NCBI GenBank assembly: GCA_964509295.1
Contig: CAZDWS010000005.1
Location: 1-64,000 of the forward strand
Source: JBGSQR01 sp964509295
GTDB lineage: Bacteria; Desulfobacterota; Desulfuromonadia; Geobacterales; Pseudopelobacteraceae
Length of the DNA stretch: 64,000 nt
Reading direction: 5' to 3'
Shown here: positions 25,301 to 34,753 of the stretch, one piece after another
Layout of the letters: every line of letters begins with the position of its first letter
Position numbering within the stretch: position 1 is the first letter of the stretch
Position numbers and translations under genes: made by a program
The notes under the pieces: model-generated
Told to the model about the DNA's origin: nothing
The model's database searches: none
The model's input: the letters and a program-made list of their open reading frames with translations, nothing else

Positions 25301-27148
25301 CTATTTTAATTCAAAACCGTCCAGATCCTCTGCAGAAAAGTTGATATCCGGTTCACACTTGGCGGCGTCCAACCTTGAATGAACATCGCGGAAATCCGGT
25401 TTTGCCTTATCAATTTCAGCAAGAAGAACCTTAGCCTCATCTTTCTTACCACTAGCTTCACAGGTCAATGCCAGATCATATTTAACTGAACAGGAATCAT
25501 CGATACTCAAGCCCGGCTTAAGCAGAGACCTGAGCAGACTTTCTGCGGTAGCAACATCGCCTTTTTCACGAAGGCAGGCACTTTGCAGAATAAAACAGGC
25601 AACTTTACGGGCCGGATCTTCAGAGGCCTGCCTTAATTCATTAATCGCTTCATCAAAAAGACCCATCTCTTTAAATGCAACACCAAGATCATAGTGAGAC
25701 TGGGCATCAGACATATCTACATCACTGCCAAATCTTACACTTCTTGGCGCAGAGGCAATGCCGTCAAACATTTCGCCAACTGCATCCAGCCAGTTTCCGC
25801 CGTCATCATCCAATACAGCTTCATCCAGAAGAATTGTGCCGAACGGATTGTCATCTTCGATTTCAATCTCGATGTCAATCTCATCCGTCTCCGGATTTTC
25901 AACCGGCATGGTTTTTTTCGCCAATTCAACGTCGGTCTCAAAATCCACATCCGCAAAACTGATAATGTCATCTTCAACGGGAAAGGATTTTGACTCTTCA
26001 GATGCAAATGAAAATTCTTGGGCGAAAGGTTCAATAATTATATCTGATTCTAACTGCTTATTTTCCGTTGTTTTTGGTGTGGCAAATGACGTCAGGGAGG
26101 TTAGTTTGGAAGCAACTGCATCAGCCCCATCAAAATCACCGTCTACCCGATAGGCATTTTCCAAACCTTTTAAAATGCGATTATCAATCGGATCAATCAG
26201 ATCAAGAGCTTTATAGATGCTAACCAGATCTGCCGTAGCCTTGCTATCAATAAAGTTCTGCTCATGCTGATCAAGAAAGGCCAGAACACCAGCAACATCC
26301 TTTTCACTAATCAGGCACTCTAAAAATCCTTTTTGAGCAGAAATATCCGCGGGGAAAAACTTGAGGAAATGCTGGTAGGCCATCTTAACACGCTGAGGCT
26401 CATTTAGCCGTCGGAATGCTTTTACAATAAGCTCCCAGAAACGCTGGTCCTTGGGATTCTGTTGCAGAACGACCTGAATTGCACTTACTGCGTTGCCTGC
26501 GTTACCTTCCTCAACCTGCCTGGCAAGCACTTCATACATAAAATCCGGTTTATCGGGAAACAGCTGCTTGATTCTGTCATTCAGCTTAATACATGACGCA
26601 TTGTCGCCACGATCGTGAAGAACAGACGCCAGTTCTGCAAAGGTCCGGTAGGAGTCTTCTTTCTTGGCAGCCTGAAAATATGATTCCGCAAGCATCAACT
26701 TGATGCCGATATTTTGTCTATCCACATTATGCATCCGCTCCAGAATCTTAAGAGCGTCCTGATGATTGGATGAATTTTTATAATGCTCGTAAACTTGTTT
26801 ATATTCGGAGAGAGCATTGGCAACCAGGCCATGCTTTTCATTCAGATCCGCCAGGGTCAGGGTAATACTGATCTCTCCCGGCAGCAACATCTGAAGTTTT
26901 TTATAAACAGCGATAGCCTTAAGATAAAAGCCATTGGCGGAATAGTATTTACCGATTGATTCAAATTCGACCCGTGCATCCTCAAGACTGCCGGCCTTGA
27001 TCAGAAGTTCGGCTAACCTTTGACGTTGATTAATTGCAGAAGGATCAAGCGAGATCACCTGACGATAGGTTTTGATGGCTTTATCCATCTGGCCACGCAA
27101 GGCAAATCGTTGAGCCTCTTCTATGAGCTTGTCTTTTTTAGAGCTCAT
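25301..27148 (-). CDS. TPR-repeat protein with acidic central linker
   Basis: A 615-residue soluble tetratricopeptide-repeat protein. Residues 1-350 hold about eight TPR units (for example AQRFALRGQMDKAIKTYRQV). Residues about 360-470 are a low-complexity acidic linker (DEIDIEIEIEDDNPFG), and further TPRs close the protein (YDLGVAFKEMGLFDEAINEL). No export signal or enzyme motif is visible; it is probably a scaffold. It is single, divergent from 27413. I recall similar proteins in Geobacter genomes but know no function. Confidence 0.8.
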   Translation of the reverse strand: MSSKKDKLIEEAQRFALRGQMDKAIKTYRQVISLDPSAINQRQRLAELLIKAGSLEDARVEFESIGKYYSANGFYLKAIAVYKKLQMLLPGEISITLTLADLNEKHGLVANALSEYKQVYEHYKNSSNHQDALKILERMHNVDRQNIGIKLMLAESYFQAAKKEDSYRTFAELASVLHDRGDNASCIKLNDRIKQLFPDKPDFMYEVLARQVEEGNAGNAVSAIQVVLQQNPKDQRFWELIVKAFRRLNEPQRVKMAYQHFLKFFPADISAQKGFLECLISEKDVAGVLAFLDQHEQNFIDSKATADLVSIYKALDLIDPIDNRILKGLENAYRVDGDFDGADAVASKLTSLTSFATPKTTENKQLESDIIIEPFAQEFSFASEESKSFPVEDDIISFADVDFETDVELAKKTMPVENPETDEIDIEIEIEDDNPFGTILLDEAVLDDDGGNWLDAVGEMFDGIASAPRSVRFGSDVDMSDAQSHYDLGVAFKEMGLFDEAINELRQASEDPARKVACFILQSACLREKGDVATAESLLRSLLKPGLSIDDSCSVKYDLALTCEASGKKDEAKVLLAEIDKAKPDFRDVHSRLDAAKCEPDINFSAEDLDGFELK

Positions 27149-27412
27149 CTGCTAAAAATCCCCTTCCAGCATTGCATAATAAAACATAGTTACTACATTA
27201 GTAAAAATATCGTTTAAAACTATATTATGCCACATAGGCGTGTCAAGCATAATAAGCCGGTTATATTAGGATTTATTTTGGGTTTGATCTACAAATTGAT
27301 TGTTTTTGACAAGGCCATGAAAATACATTAGTTTATTCATCTTAAAGTCGTTATCCAGTTTCACATAAGCAACGGAAAAAAAGTATCAACTGAGCTTTAC
27401 TGGAGAGAATCA

Positions 27413-28483
27413 ATGCATTTACTACCAAAGGCAAACCCTCTAAAAGAGCACCTTCAGGCTACCAAAGCAGTTGTTTCTACTGTTTTGCAAAAACTGGCAT
27501 CGGAAGACTTTACAGGCTATATGAACCTCAAAGCTCCTGGTTATGATGCTTTTTGCATTTTTGCACTCGGTAATATGGTGTCTGTCGTCAGCATAGAACA
27601 TTCGGCACATATCACAGGTTTTGATGCCTTTGAACATATGCTGGACAAGGTTTTTACCTCCGACGCGAAAATAAACATCTATAGAATGACTCCTGATCTG
27701 GTCATGTGTTCACATGCATTGCTGCAAGGGGAGAAGATTTACAGTGATGAGGTAATTCGACAGATAGACATGAAAGCAATTTTTGCCGACCTGAAAAACC
27801 GTGGTTTGAACGGCGTGGTTCGCTTTACTGCCGATGATCGTCTGGCGATGCTGTTTTTCAAAAACGGAACTCCCATCGGCTTCTACACCAGCGGATCACA
27901 AAACATTGAAGCATCACCGGAAGAATCACGTAAAATTGCTGCCATGCCCGGCGCAAAACTGGATGTCTTCTCCATAAATCCACAAACTGATATCATTCCC
28001 TATGACCTGTTGCACATGTTTGATATAGACAGCATTTGCGAAAATCTTTCTAAAAAGCATGCTGTACCACCACCCACAACAACCACTGCAGCTCCAACAC
28101 CAGAACCGATAACAACTGCTTCTGCTCCTGAACCAGCGGCTGAAAACCCGGTTGCTGAACCTGTTACATCTGCACAGACTGACGCACCCGCAGAAATAGA
28201 TCCATCCTCACTTTTTGCCCCACCTGACTCGAACGAGCTGGTCAAACTTATTGAAGATCTGCAGGATGTTGCAGTTGCCTATCTTTCAAAAAGCGGCAAA
28301 ACAGTTGTAGAAAGGCTGATTGAAAACGCCGGTGGCCCTTCCATCTTCCATCACCAAGATGAAACAGACAGATTCCTCAGCATGTTATTCATGGAATCGA
28401 TGAAAATCGACGACCATGCGCGCATAGAGGAGATGATCGATTTAATGCGTTCTGAAATAGTCGCACGGGCACAAACCCATTAA
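27413..28483 (+). CDS. conserved protein of unknown function with Pro/Thr-rich linker
   Basis: A 356-residue soluble protein. The N-terminal ~215 residues appear to be two related alpha/beta units with strands of the type FTGYMNLKAPGYDAFCIFALGNMV and LNGVVRFTADDRLAMLFFKNGTPIGF, reminiscent of DUF4388/PATAN-like modules. A Pro/Thr/Ala linker (about residues 220-260) leads to a ~90-residue helical C-terminus. I cannot assign a function. It has a GGAGA site and opens a forward run reaching the lipoprotein at 31888. Confidence 0.65.
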   Translation: MHLLPKANPLKEHLQATKAVVSTVLQKLASEDFTGYMNLKAPGYDAFCIFALGNMVSVVSIEHSAHITGFDAFEHMLDKVFTSDAKINIYRMTPDLVMCSHALLQGEKIYSDEVIRQIDMKAIFADLKNRGLNGVVRFTADDRLAMLFFKNGTPIGFYTSGSQNIEASPEESRKIAAMPGAKLDVFSINPQTDIIPYDLLHMFDIDSICENLSKKHAVPPPTTTTAAPTPEPITTASAPEPAAENPVAEPVTSAQTDAPAEIDPSSLFAPPDSNELVKLIEDLQDVAVAYLSKSGKTVVERLIENAGGPSIFHHQDETDRFLSMLFMESMKIDDHARIEEMIDLMRSEIVARAQTH

Positions 28484-28516
28484 ACAATCCCCGACCGGCC
28501 ACTGGCGGGAGCCTGA

Positions 28517-29146
28517 ATGCATATCCAACAATTCTTAAGAGACTCACTTGAAAATTACGGTTATTGGGTTTTGTTCATCGGAACATTTCTTGAAGGCGAG
28601 ATGATCCTGATCATGGCCGGCTTCCTTGCCTTCCAGGGTTATCTGGATATCAAGGGAGTCATCATGACATCCTTTGTCGGATCGTTCCTTGGTGACCAGT
28701 TTTATTTTTATCTAGGCTACTACAAAGGCAAAGCACTGCTGCGACGTTTCCACAGCATCGCCCGCAAACTGCGTGAAGCACTGCGCCTGATAGAAAAATA
28801 CGGCATGCTGGTCGCATTTATTTCACGTTATACCTACGGTTTTCGAATAGTACTGCCGATCATACTCGGTGTAACCTCTATTCCTCCCCGCACTTTCATG
28901 TGGATAAACCTGCTAAGCGCCCTGTCCTGGGCCATTATATTCTCACTGGCCGGCTATGTATTCGGTAAAAGTGCCTCCCTGTTTCTGGATGATGTGGGCA
29001 AATATGAACATTATCTGATGTTGATACTAATGGGATTCGTGGCCATGGCATGGCTGGGACACATGTACCATGCCTGGAAACTTAAAAAACCTGCCCGTGA
29101 CAGACTTGTACGAATCAGAGCCATTCGGCTGACAAAATTGAGGTAA
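28517..29146 (+). CDS. DedA-family membrane protein
   Basis: A 209-residue integral membrane protein of the DedA/VTT superfamily, linked to lipid-carrier flipping and membrane homeostasis. Hallmarks are FLEGEMILIMAGFLAFQG, GSFLGDQFYFYLGYYKG, FISRYTYGFRIVLPIILG and the later WINLLSALSWAIIFSLAGY. It is 33 bases after 27413's stop and 1 base before trmJ. Confidence 0.9.
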   Translation: MHIQQFLRDSLENYGYWVLFIGTFLEGEMILIMAGFLAFQGYLDIKGVIMTSFVGSFLGDQFYFYLGYYKGKALLRRFHSIARKLREALRLIEKYGMLVAFISRYTYGFRIVLPIILGVTSIPPRTFMWINLLSALSWAIIFSLAGYVFGKSASLFLDDVGKYEHYLMLILMGFVAMAWLGHMYHAWKLKKPARDRLVRIRAIRLTKLR

Positions 29147-29147
29147 A

Positions 29148-29891
29148 ATGATTGAGGTAACTGATAACATTGTAATTGTAATGGTTGAACCGCAGTCTCC
29201 AGGAAATATCGGCATGGCCTGTCGCGCGATGAAAAACATGGGACTCACCCGCCTGAGACTTGTAAACGGTTGTGATCGTTTTCACCCGGAATCACTGAAA
29301 TTCGCAGTCTCAGCAAAAGATCTGCTTGAACAGGCCGAACTGTATACCGACCTGGCCTCCGCCCTGGCCGATTGTACAATGTCTGTCGGCACAACAAGAA
29401 GACATGGTAAATATCGTCAGGAGATTCTCTCACCCTCTGAAACTGCAGTCAGAATCAAAGAATTTGCCTCTCCTGAAAGCCGCGCAGCAATCGTGTTTGG
29501 CCGTGAGGACAGCGGGCTGACAACGGAAGAACTTTCACTCTGTCGATGGCACGCCACTATCCCGACCGCCCATGATTACGGATCTCTGAACCTGTCCCAG
29601 GCGATCCTGCTATTTTGCTACGAACTTGACAAGGCCACACAATCGCCAGGTGGCGGCAGAATAGATCCGCAAGCGACTTCAGGCGAGATGGAATCCATGT
29701 TTAATCAGATGGATGCCTGCCTGCAGAAAATAGGTTTTCTCAATCGGCAAAACCCTGAACATATCATGCTTTCATTGCGTAGAATGTTTTACCGGGCCAA
29801 CATGGATAATCGGGAGGTAGCGATTATCAGGGGTATGATGACACAGATTGACTGGGCCTGCTCTGCCTTTGACGGCAGGAAAACTTCATGA
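29148..29891 (+). CDS. trmJ: tRNA (cytidine/uridine-2'-O-)-methyltransferase TrmJ
   Basis: A 247-residue SPOUT methyltransferase that 2'-O-methylates tRNA position 32. Motifs are VEPQSPGNIGMACRAMKN at the N-terminus, IVFGREDSGLT in the middle and YGSLNLSQAILLFCYEL in the knot, with the helical C-terminal extension of TrmJ. It lies immediately after dedA. Confidence 0.93.
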   Translation: MIEVTDNIVIVMVEPQSPGNIGMACRAMKNMGLTRLRLVNGCDRFHPESLKFAVSAKDLLEQAELYTDLASALADCTMSVGTTRRHGKYRQEILSPSETAVRIKEFASPESRAAIVFGREDSGLTTEELSLCRWHATIPTAHDYGSLNLSQAILLFCYELDKATQSPGGGRIDPQATSGEMESMFNQMDACLQKIGFLNRQNPEHIMLSLRRMFYRANMDNREVAIIRGMMTQIDWACSAFDGRKTS

Positions 29892-30151
29892 CCAACACAA
29901 CAGTAGGAATGGTCGCCGGTTTTATAACAAGTGTCGCCGCAATCCCCCAAGTAGTAAAAACCATCCGGACCAGACATGCCAGAGACATCTCCATCTGGCA
30001 GCCGATTCTTCTTTCGGCCGGAGTTGCACTCTGGATGGTTTACGGTATGCTTATTAACGATTTACCGCTGATTTTGGCCAACATAGTCCCCTTAATCTGC
30101 AACACCTTGCTGATCGGTCTCAAAATCTATTATGACAAGACTGCCAAATAA
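29888..30151 (+). CDS. SemiSWEET sugar transporter
   Basis: An 87-residue, three-helix membrane protein of the bacterial SemiSWEET family, which dimerises to form a sugar uniporter. The PQ motif is in AIPQVVKTIRTRHARDIS and the conserved W-x-x-Y/N region in VALWMVYGMLINDLPLI. The start overlaps the trmJ stop by ATGA, indicating coupled translation. Confidence 0.9.
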   Translation: MTNTTVGMVAGFITSVAAIPQVVKTIRTRHARDISIWQPILLSAGVALWMVYGMLINDLPLILANIVPLICNTLLIGLKIYYDKTAK

Positions 30152-30178
30152 TTCAGAACAATCAATGGAGGATGCAAA

Positions 30179-30763
30179 ATGAAACAACTGATAGCAAAAT
30201 TATCTCTCTTAGTAATTCTGGCACTGCTTTCCGGTTGCGGATACAACACCATGCAGGCCAATGAAGAAGCGGTTATCGCCGCCTGGGGAAACGTGGAATC
30301 ATCCTATCAGCGTCGTTCCGATCTGATTCCAAATCTGGTTGAAGTTGTTAAAGGCTATGCCAAGCATGAGGCAGACACACTCAAGGCGGTTACTGAAGCC
30401 CGTGCCAAAGTCGGGTCCATGCAGGTAACCAAAGATGTTCTCAACAACCCTGCTGCCCTGAGCAAGTTCCAGCAAACCCAGGGGGAACTATCCGGTGCGT
30501 TGTCAAGATTGATGGTTGTTGTGGAAAGATATCCTGACCTGAAAGCAAACCAGAATTTCATGGACTTGCAAAAACAGCTGGAAGGAACCGAGAACCGCAT
30601 CAATGTTGCCCGTGAACGCTACAACCAATCCGTTCAGGTATTCAATACCAGCATCCGCACCTTCCCCAACTCCCTGACAAATTCCCTGCTGCTTCATCTG
30701 CAGCGCAAGGAGCCGTTCAAAGCCGAAGAAGGAGCAAAAACCGCCCCCAAAGTAAAGATGTAG
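30179..30763 (+). CDS. LemA-family lipoprotein
   Basis: A 194-residue LemA-family protein. A signal peptide ends in lipobox LLSGC, so the protein is likely lipid-anchored. The LemA core includes WGNVESSYQRRSDLIPNLVEVVKGYAKHE at the N-terminus and VARERYNQSVQVFNTSIR towards the C-terminus. The GGAGG site is good. LemA next to a TPM-domain protein (30792) is a widespread pairing of unknown function. Confidence 0.93.
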   Translation: MKQLIAKLSLLVILALLSGCGYNTMQANEEAVIAAWGNVESSYQRRSDLIPNLVEVVKGYAKHEADTLKAVTEARAKVGSMQVTKDVLNNPAALSKFQQTQGELSGALSRLMVVVERYPDLKANQNFMDLQKQLEGTENRINVARERYNQSVQVFNTSIRTFPNSLTNSLLLHLQRKEPFKAEEGAKTAPKVKM

Positions 30764-30791
30764 GAATATTCAAGGTAACGGGAGAGCAGAA

Positions 30792-31682
30792 ATGGTCATG
30801 AAACGCATAATTATAACTTGCATAATGCTATTCATGGCTCTCCCGTTGTCTGCATTGGAGATTCCAAAACTTTCTGCAAGAGTAAATGACTATGCCGGAA
30901 TGCTGTCACCGGAAAGCAAGTCCCGCCTTGAAAACAAACTGGCCTCTTTTGAGAGAGACCAATCCACACAGATAATAGTTCTGACCATCCCATCTCTACA
31001 GGGTGATGATATTGACCAGTTTGCCATAAAAGTGGCCGAAAGTTGGAAAATCGGCCAAAAGGGAAAAGATAATGGAGTCATCCTGATCCTGGCAAAAGCC
31101 GAACGAAAAGTCCGAATCGAGGTTGGCAGAGGCCTCCAGGGAGTTTTGCCTGACATAACTGCCGGCCAGATAATCCGCAACACAATGCGCCCATATTTGA
31201 AAGAGGGCAATTTCGACCAGGGTATTTCTGTCGGGATTGACGCTATCCTTGCCGCCACAAAAGGTGAATTCAAAGCCGTTCCAGGCGAAGCAAAAAAACA
31301 ACCACAGTCAAAATCACCTTCCCTCATAACCCTGCTGCTTATTTTAATAGTCGGTATGCTTGTAGTCGGTACTTTTTCACGCCAGCTTGGAGCTGCAGCA
31401 GGAGCCATCGGGCTACCGACCGCAGCCTGGCTTGCAATTCCCGGGCTTGGGTTTCTTGCCATAGCAATCCTTGCAGTTGTCGGCCTGGGAATCGGCCTGC
31501 TGTTCAATGCCATTGCTTCCCGTTTTTTTGGTGGTGGTGGAGGCGGTGGCGGTGGTGGTTTTTACGGTGGGGGTTGGGGTGGTGGCGGCTTTTTCGGTGG
31601 CGGCGGCTCATCCGGCAGCAATGACAGTGTATCAGGAGGCGGAGGAGAGTTTGACGGTGGTGGCTCTTCCGATGACTACTGA
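30792..31682 (+). CDS. TPM-domain membrane protein (YgcG-like)
   Basis: A 296-residue exported protein. A signal peptide precedes a TPM domain (VNDYAGMLSPESKSRLE, VAESWKIGQKGKDNGVILIL, VRIEVGRGLQGVLPDI), followed by membrane segments (about residues 176-240) and a Gly/Ser-rich tail. Some TPM proteins act as phosphatases or in photosystem repair; function here is unknown. It follows the LemA gene in the usual pair. ATG at 30792 or 30798 are both possible. Confidence 0.9.
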   Translation: MVMKRIIITCIMLFMALPLSALEIPKLSARVNDYAGMLSPESKSRLENKLASFERDQSTQIIVLTIPSLQGDDIDQFAIKVAESWKIGQKGKDNGVILILAKAERKVRIEVGRGLQGVLPDITAGQIIRNTMRPYLKEGNFDQGISVGIDAILAATKGEFKAVPGEAKKQPQSKSPSLITLLLILIVGMLVVGTFSRQLGAAAGAIGLPTAAWLAIPGLGFLAIAILAVVGLGIGLLFNAIASRFFGGGGGGGGGGFYGGGWGGGGFFGGGGSSGSNDSVSGGGGEFDGGGSSDDY

Positions 31683-31887
31683 TTCTGTAGCACTTACAAC
31701 TGTTCAATACTCCTAAAAGCTGATTTTTACCATTCCAACCTCCTCATCAATACTGCAGCGGATGTTTAAAATGCAATCCCGTTTCTTTATTAATTGTTCA
31801 TGCCTACAAATCAAGGCTTGGTGTTTATTCATTTACTTTTTACAAAATTGAAGGTAGTTTTCTGAATCTTTTCAAGGAGACATGAAC

Positions 31888-33030
31888 ATGACAAAATTCG
31901 TTTCAGCAACATTTTGGCTTATAATTATTTGTATCAGCGGCTGCGCACAGACCCTGCCTCCACATGAAGGACTTAACCAGGCTTTTAAAAAGAGCTTTGA
32001 TGCCACCGGAATGAATTACAGCTCAGAGAGCAAGATCACCAACATCTCCATTTCAAAAAACAATCCACTCACTGACTCCAGCGACAAACGCATGAAGCAC
32101 CTTGGATCCGGCATTGATATTATGCTCAGCATGTCCATGAAAACGGACGGTGCGATTGATATGAAGTCCAACAGATCAGAAGTCCTCTATGAACTGCATT
32201 ATAAAAAAGATAATGTGGAGGTTTCGATCAAAATGCCGCTATTGCTGGATTACAACAGTAAAACTATTTATGTGGGTGAATCTTTTGTTAACACGTTTCT
32301 CGAAATTGCCTATCCGCAACTTCCTCCGGTCAAAAACGGCTTATTGAAAATAGATCTGAACGAATTACTGAAGGAAGATGGAGCAGGTAACGATAAATTT
32401 TTAAAACTCTTTGGAGAAAACCGTTTCAGTGCAAAAAATCTTGAATCAATTAACAATGCTTTCAAGACTGGAGTTTTGAAGTCACTGGCCAAGCTGGACA
32501 GCAGCTGTTTAAGTGAACTGCCACTGACAGAACAGGATAAGAAAACAGGTATAGACAGACGAATTCATATGGTCCTGGGACATAAGGATTCTGTTGCAGT
32601 TTTTTACAACCTTATTGACACTGTTTCTCTGTCTCTGTTTCAGGACGGAATCATCAACAAGGAAGAGTATACGGTTTTGTTGACTCTTAGCGACAAACAG
32701 AAACTTGATACTGTTTTCGATCAATTCACCATGACTATGATTTTTAATGCCGGTATTTCTAAATCAGGGTACGTCGGCCTATTGGAAAGCCAGATCAATG
32801 TTGCTGACAAAGAGGGTGTTTTTCAACTGGGACTGTCCGATGTCAGCACCTTCAGCAATTACAATCTGCCTCAGTTCTCCATAATCCCAGAAAAGCGTAA
32901 CATAGTTGATTTCAAGCAGGTGCTGGATGTAATAAAAGCTGACTCGGCTAAAGCAAAAGAAAAAGAAGCTGCAAAATTAAAATCAAGTGAACCTGAAGTT
33001 TCAAATAAGGATACCGAATCAAAACCATAG
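31888..33030 (+). CDS. lipoprotein of unknown function
   Basis: About 380 residues with a signal peptide and lipobox ISGC; probably an outer or inner membrane lipoprotein. The body is a long mixed alpha/beta domain with no motif I recognise and ends in a Lys/Glu/Ser-rich tail. ATG at 31888 is preferred (AAGGAG 8 bases upstream); an ATG at 31882 is too close to the site. It is separated from the TPM gene by 200 bases and is convergent with ruvA. Confidence 0.75.
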   Translation: MTKFVSATFWLIIICISGCAQTLPPHEGLNQAFKKSFDATGMNYSSESKITNISISKNNPLTDSSDKRMKHLGSGIDIMLSMSMKTDGAIDMKSNRSEVLYELHYKKDNVEVSIKMPLLLDYNSKTIYVGESFVNTFLEIAYPQLPPVKNGLLKIDLNELLKEDGAGNDKFLKLFGENRFSAKNLESINNAFKTGVLKSLAKLDSSCLSELPLTEQDKKTGIDRRIHMVLGHKDSVAVFYNLIDTVSLSLFQDGIINKEEYTVLLTLSDKQKLDTVFDQFTMTMIFNAGISKSGYVGLLESQINVADKEGVFQLGLSDVSTFSNYNLPQFSIIPEKRNIVDFKQVLDVIKADSAKAKEKEAAKLKSSEPEVSNKDTESKP

Positions 33031-33048
33031 TATTTAAGTTTGAATCTT

Positions 33049-33095
33049 GAATACAAAAGCGGCAGAGGAATGATTCCTCTGCCGCTTTTGTATTC
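33049..33095. terminator. bidirectional terminator between lipoprotein gene and ruvA
   Basis: A perfect 22-base-pair inverted repeat (33049-33070 and 33074-33095) with a 3-base loop, containing AAAAGC/GCTTTT runs. It is an unusually long stem for an intrinsic terminator. Confidence 0.92.
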
Positions 33096-33111
33096 AAAAC
33101 AGTTTCAACTA

Positions 33112-33708
33112 TTATTTCATCAGTACCTTCAATGCCTGTCGGAGCAGCACTTCCACCGAACATCCAGGCTCAACGCTCAAACCACTTAATACCTTGCGTA
33201 CCTGAGGTTCTTTATAACCCAGATTTTGCAGAGCCGAAATCACGTCTTCCTGAATATCTTCGTCCGGCATCTGCCGAGGCTCGGCGGCCGGGGCTTCGCC
33301 CAGATCAAGCTTGCGTACTTTTTCCCGCAATTCCAGAATCAATCGTTCTGCTGTCTTTTTGCCAATACCCGGTATGGTGGAAAGTTTTTGAATATCCCCC
33401 TGCATCAGAGCCTGCGACAAAGGGGCTGGCTGAATATTGGAGAGAATATCCCTTGCCAGTTTGGGACCCACACCGGAAACGGTCAGCAACAGTTGAAAAA
33501 ACGACTTTTCCAGACGGGTACGGAAACCGAACAGCTGAATGGCATCTTCCCGCACACTGGTATGGATATGAAGCGAAACCAGGCCGGCTTCCGGCAGTTC
33601 ATAATAGGTTGAAAACGGTATCAACACACGATAGCCGACACCATTAACGTCGAGTATGATGTGGTCCGGTGATTTATAGGCAATTGTGCCGGTCAGTAAT
33701 GCGATCAT
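33112..33708 (-). CDS. ruvA: Holliday junction branch-migration protein RuvA
   Basis: A 198-residue RuvA: N-terminal OB domain MIALLTGTIAYKSPDHIILD, two helix-hairpin-helix motifs (VSGVGPKLA and IPGIGKKTAERLILELR) and the C-terminal RuvB-binding domain (ALQNLGYKEPQVRKVL). Its ATG overlaps the ruvC stop (ATGA), so ATG 33708 is the start rather than the upstream ATG at 33735. The usual next gene, ruvB, does not follow. Confidence 0.96.
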   Translation of the reverse strand: MIALLTGTIAYKSPDHIILDVNGVGYRVLIPFSTYYELPEAGLVSLHIHTSVREDAIQLFGFRTRLEKSFFQLLLTVSGVGPKLARDILSNIQPAPLSQALMQGDIQKLSTIPGIGKKTAERLILELREKVRKLDLGEAPAAEPRQMPDEDIQEDVISALQNLGYKEPQVRKVLSGLSVEPGCSVEVLLRQALKVLMK

Positions 33709-34238
33709 AGTTTCATATCCCTCCAGGAGGTGCATTTTTTTTTGGCAGTCGCAGCCCCTGTCATCTGTTTGAGTCCGTAGGAGTTAATATGACAGATAGC
33801 CACCGCCAGGGCATCGGAGGCATCAGCCTGGGCCGTTTCCGGCAGGCTGAGCAACGCCTTGAGCATCTTCTGCACCTGCCCCTTTTCGGCCCTTCCCTGG
33901 CCAACCACAGCCTGCTTCACCTGCAGTGCCGAATATTCGGCCACCGGCAAACCGGCGTTTACCGCCGCCACAATTGCCGCACCACGCGCCTGGCCAAGTT
34001 TCAGGGCACTCTGAACATTGTTGGAGAAAAAGATATTTTCAATGGCCACCTGATCCGGTTTGAACTCCGCAATTATGGCAGTGAGACCGTCGAAGATGCT
34101 TTTCAGGCGGCCGGGAAAGTCCGTGGCACTGTCGGTAAAAATGGCGCCATTATCCACATGCACAAGGCGATTGCCCTGCTGGTCAACAATTCCATAGCCG
34201 GTTATACGTGAACCTGGATCTATGCCGAGCACTCTCAT
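33705..34238 (-). CDS. ruvC: Holliday junction resolvase RuvC
   Basis: A 177-residue resolvase of the RNase H-like fold. The acidic catalytic residues are in GIDPGSRITGYG, IENIFFSNN, and the C-terminal DASDALAVAICH. It abuts the msrA stop and overlaps ruvA by 4 bases in a leftward operon. Confidence 0.96.
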   Translation of the reverse strand: MRVLGIDPGSRITGYGIVDQQGNRLVHVDNGAIFTDSATDFPGRLKSIFDGLTAIIAEFKPDQVAIENIFFSNNVQSALKLGQARGAAIVAAVNAGLPVAEYSALQVKQAVVGQGRAEKGQVQKMLKALLSLPETAQADASDALAVAICHINSYGLKQMTGAATAKKKCTSWRDMKL

Positions 34239-34706
34239 CTAAAACCCGCACCCGCCGCCATGTTTCTGATGATATTTCTGATGATATTCTTCCGCTTTCC
34301 AGAACTTGGTCGCTGCAGTAATTTCAGTGACAACAGCCTTTCTCAGGTGCCCGGATTGCTCCAGATGCTTCAGAGAATCCGCCGCCTGTTGGCGTTGCTG
34401 TTCGGAAAGATAAAAGATTGCCGATCTGTACTGAGTGCCAAAATCCGGCCCCTGACGATTAAGCTGGGTAGGATCGTGCGACTCCCAGAAGATATCAAGC
34501 AACTTATCGTAAGAAATCAATGCCGGATCGAATACAATCTCCAGAGCTTCGGCATGACCGGTCTCACCGCCGCACACATCGCGGTAGGTCGGATTATCCA
34601 GATGACCGCCGGTATAGCCGACCCGCGTGGCAATAACACCTGGTACAGACATGAACTGATCCTCCACACCCCAGAAACATCCTGCTGCAAAGATCGCCTT
34701 TTCCAT
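34239..34706 (-). CDS. msrA: peptide-methionine (S)-S-oxide reductase MsrA
   Basis: About 155 residues. The catalytic motif GCFWG sits near the N-terminus, followed by TRVGYTGG, CGGETGHAEALEI and EYHQKYHQKHGGGCGF with a C-terminal resolving cysteine. The start at 34706 has GGAGG 6 bases upstream. It lies between yebC and ruvC, which is unusual for that operon, and a hairpin separates it from yebC. Confidence 0.95.
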   Translation of the reverse strand: MEKAIFAAGCFWGVEDQFMSVPGVIATRVGYTGGHLDNPTYRDVCGGETGHAEALEIVFDPALISYDKLLDIFWESHDPTQLNRQGPDFGTQYRSAIFYLSEQQRQQAADSLKHLEQSGHLRKAVVTEITAATKFWKAEEYHQKYHQKHGGGCGF

Positions 34707-34720
34707 TTGACCTCCAAACA

Positions 34721-34745
34721 AAAAAGGGAGCCTAAGCTCCCTTTC
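34721..34745 (-). terminator. terminator after yebC
   Basis: AAAGGGAGC (34724-34732)/GCTCCCTTT (34737-34745) with loop CTAA and a T run on the reverse strand. It may reduce read-through from yebC into msrA-ruvCA. Confidence 0.75.
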
Positions 34746-34753
34746 AAATCCCT

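Noticed and set aside
33132..33647. A 171-codon forward frame opposite ruvA
   Set aside because: It is antisense to ruvA, which has all family motifs.
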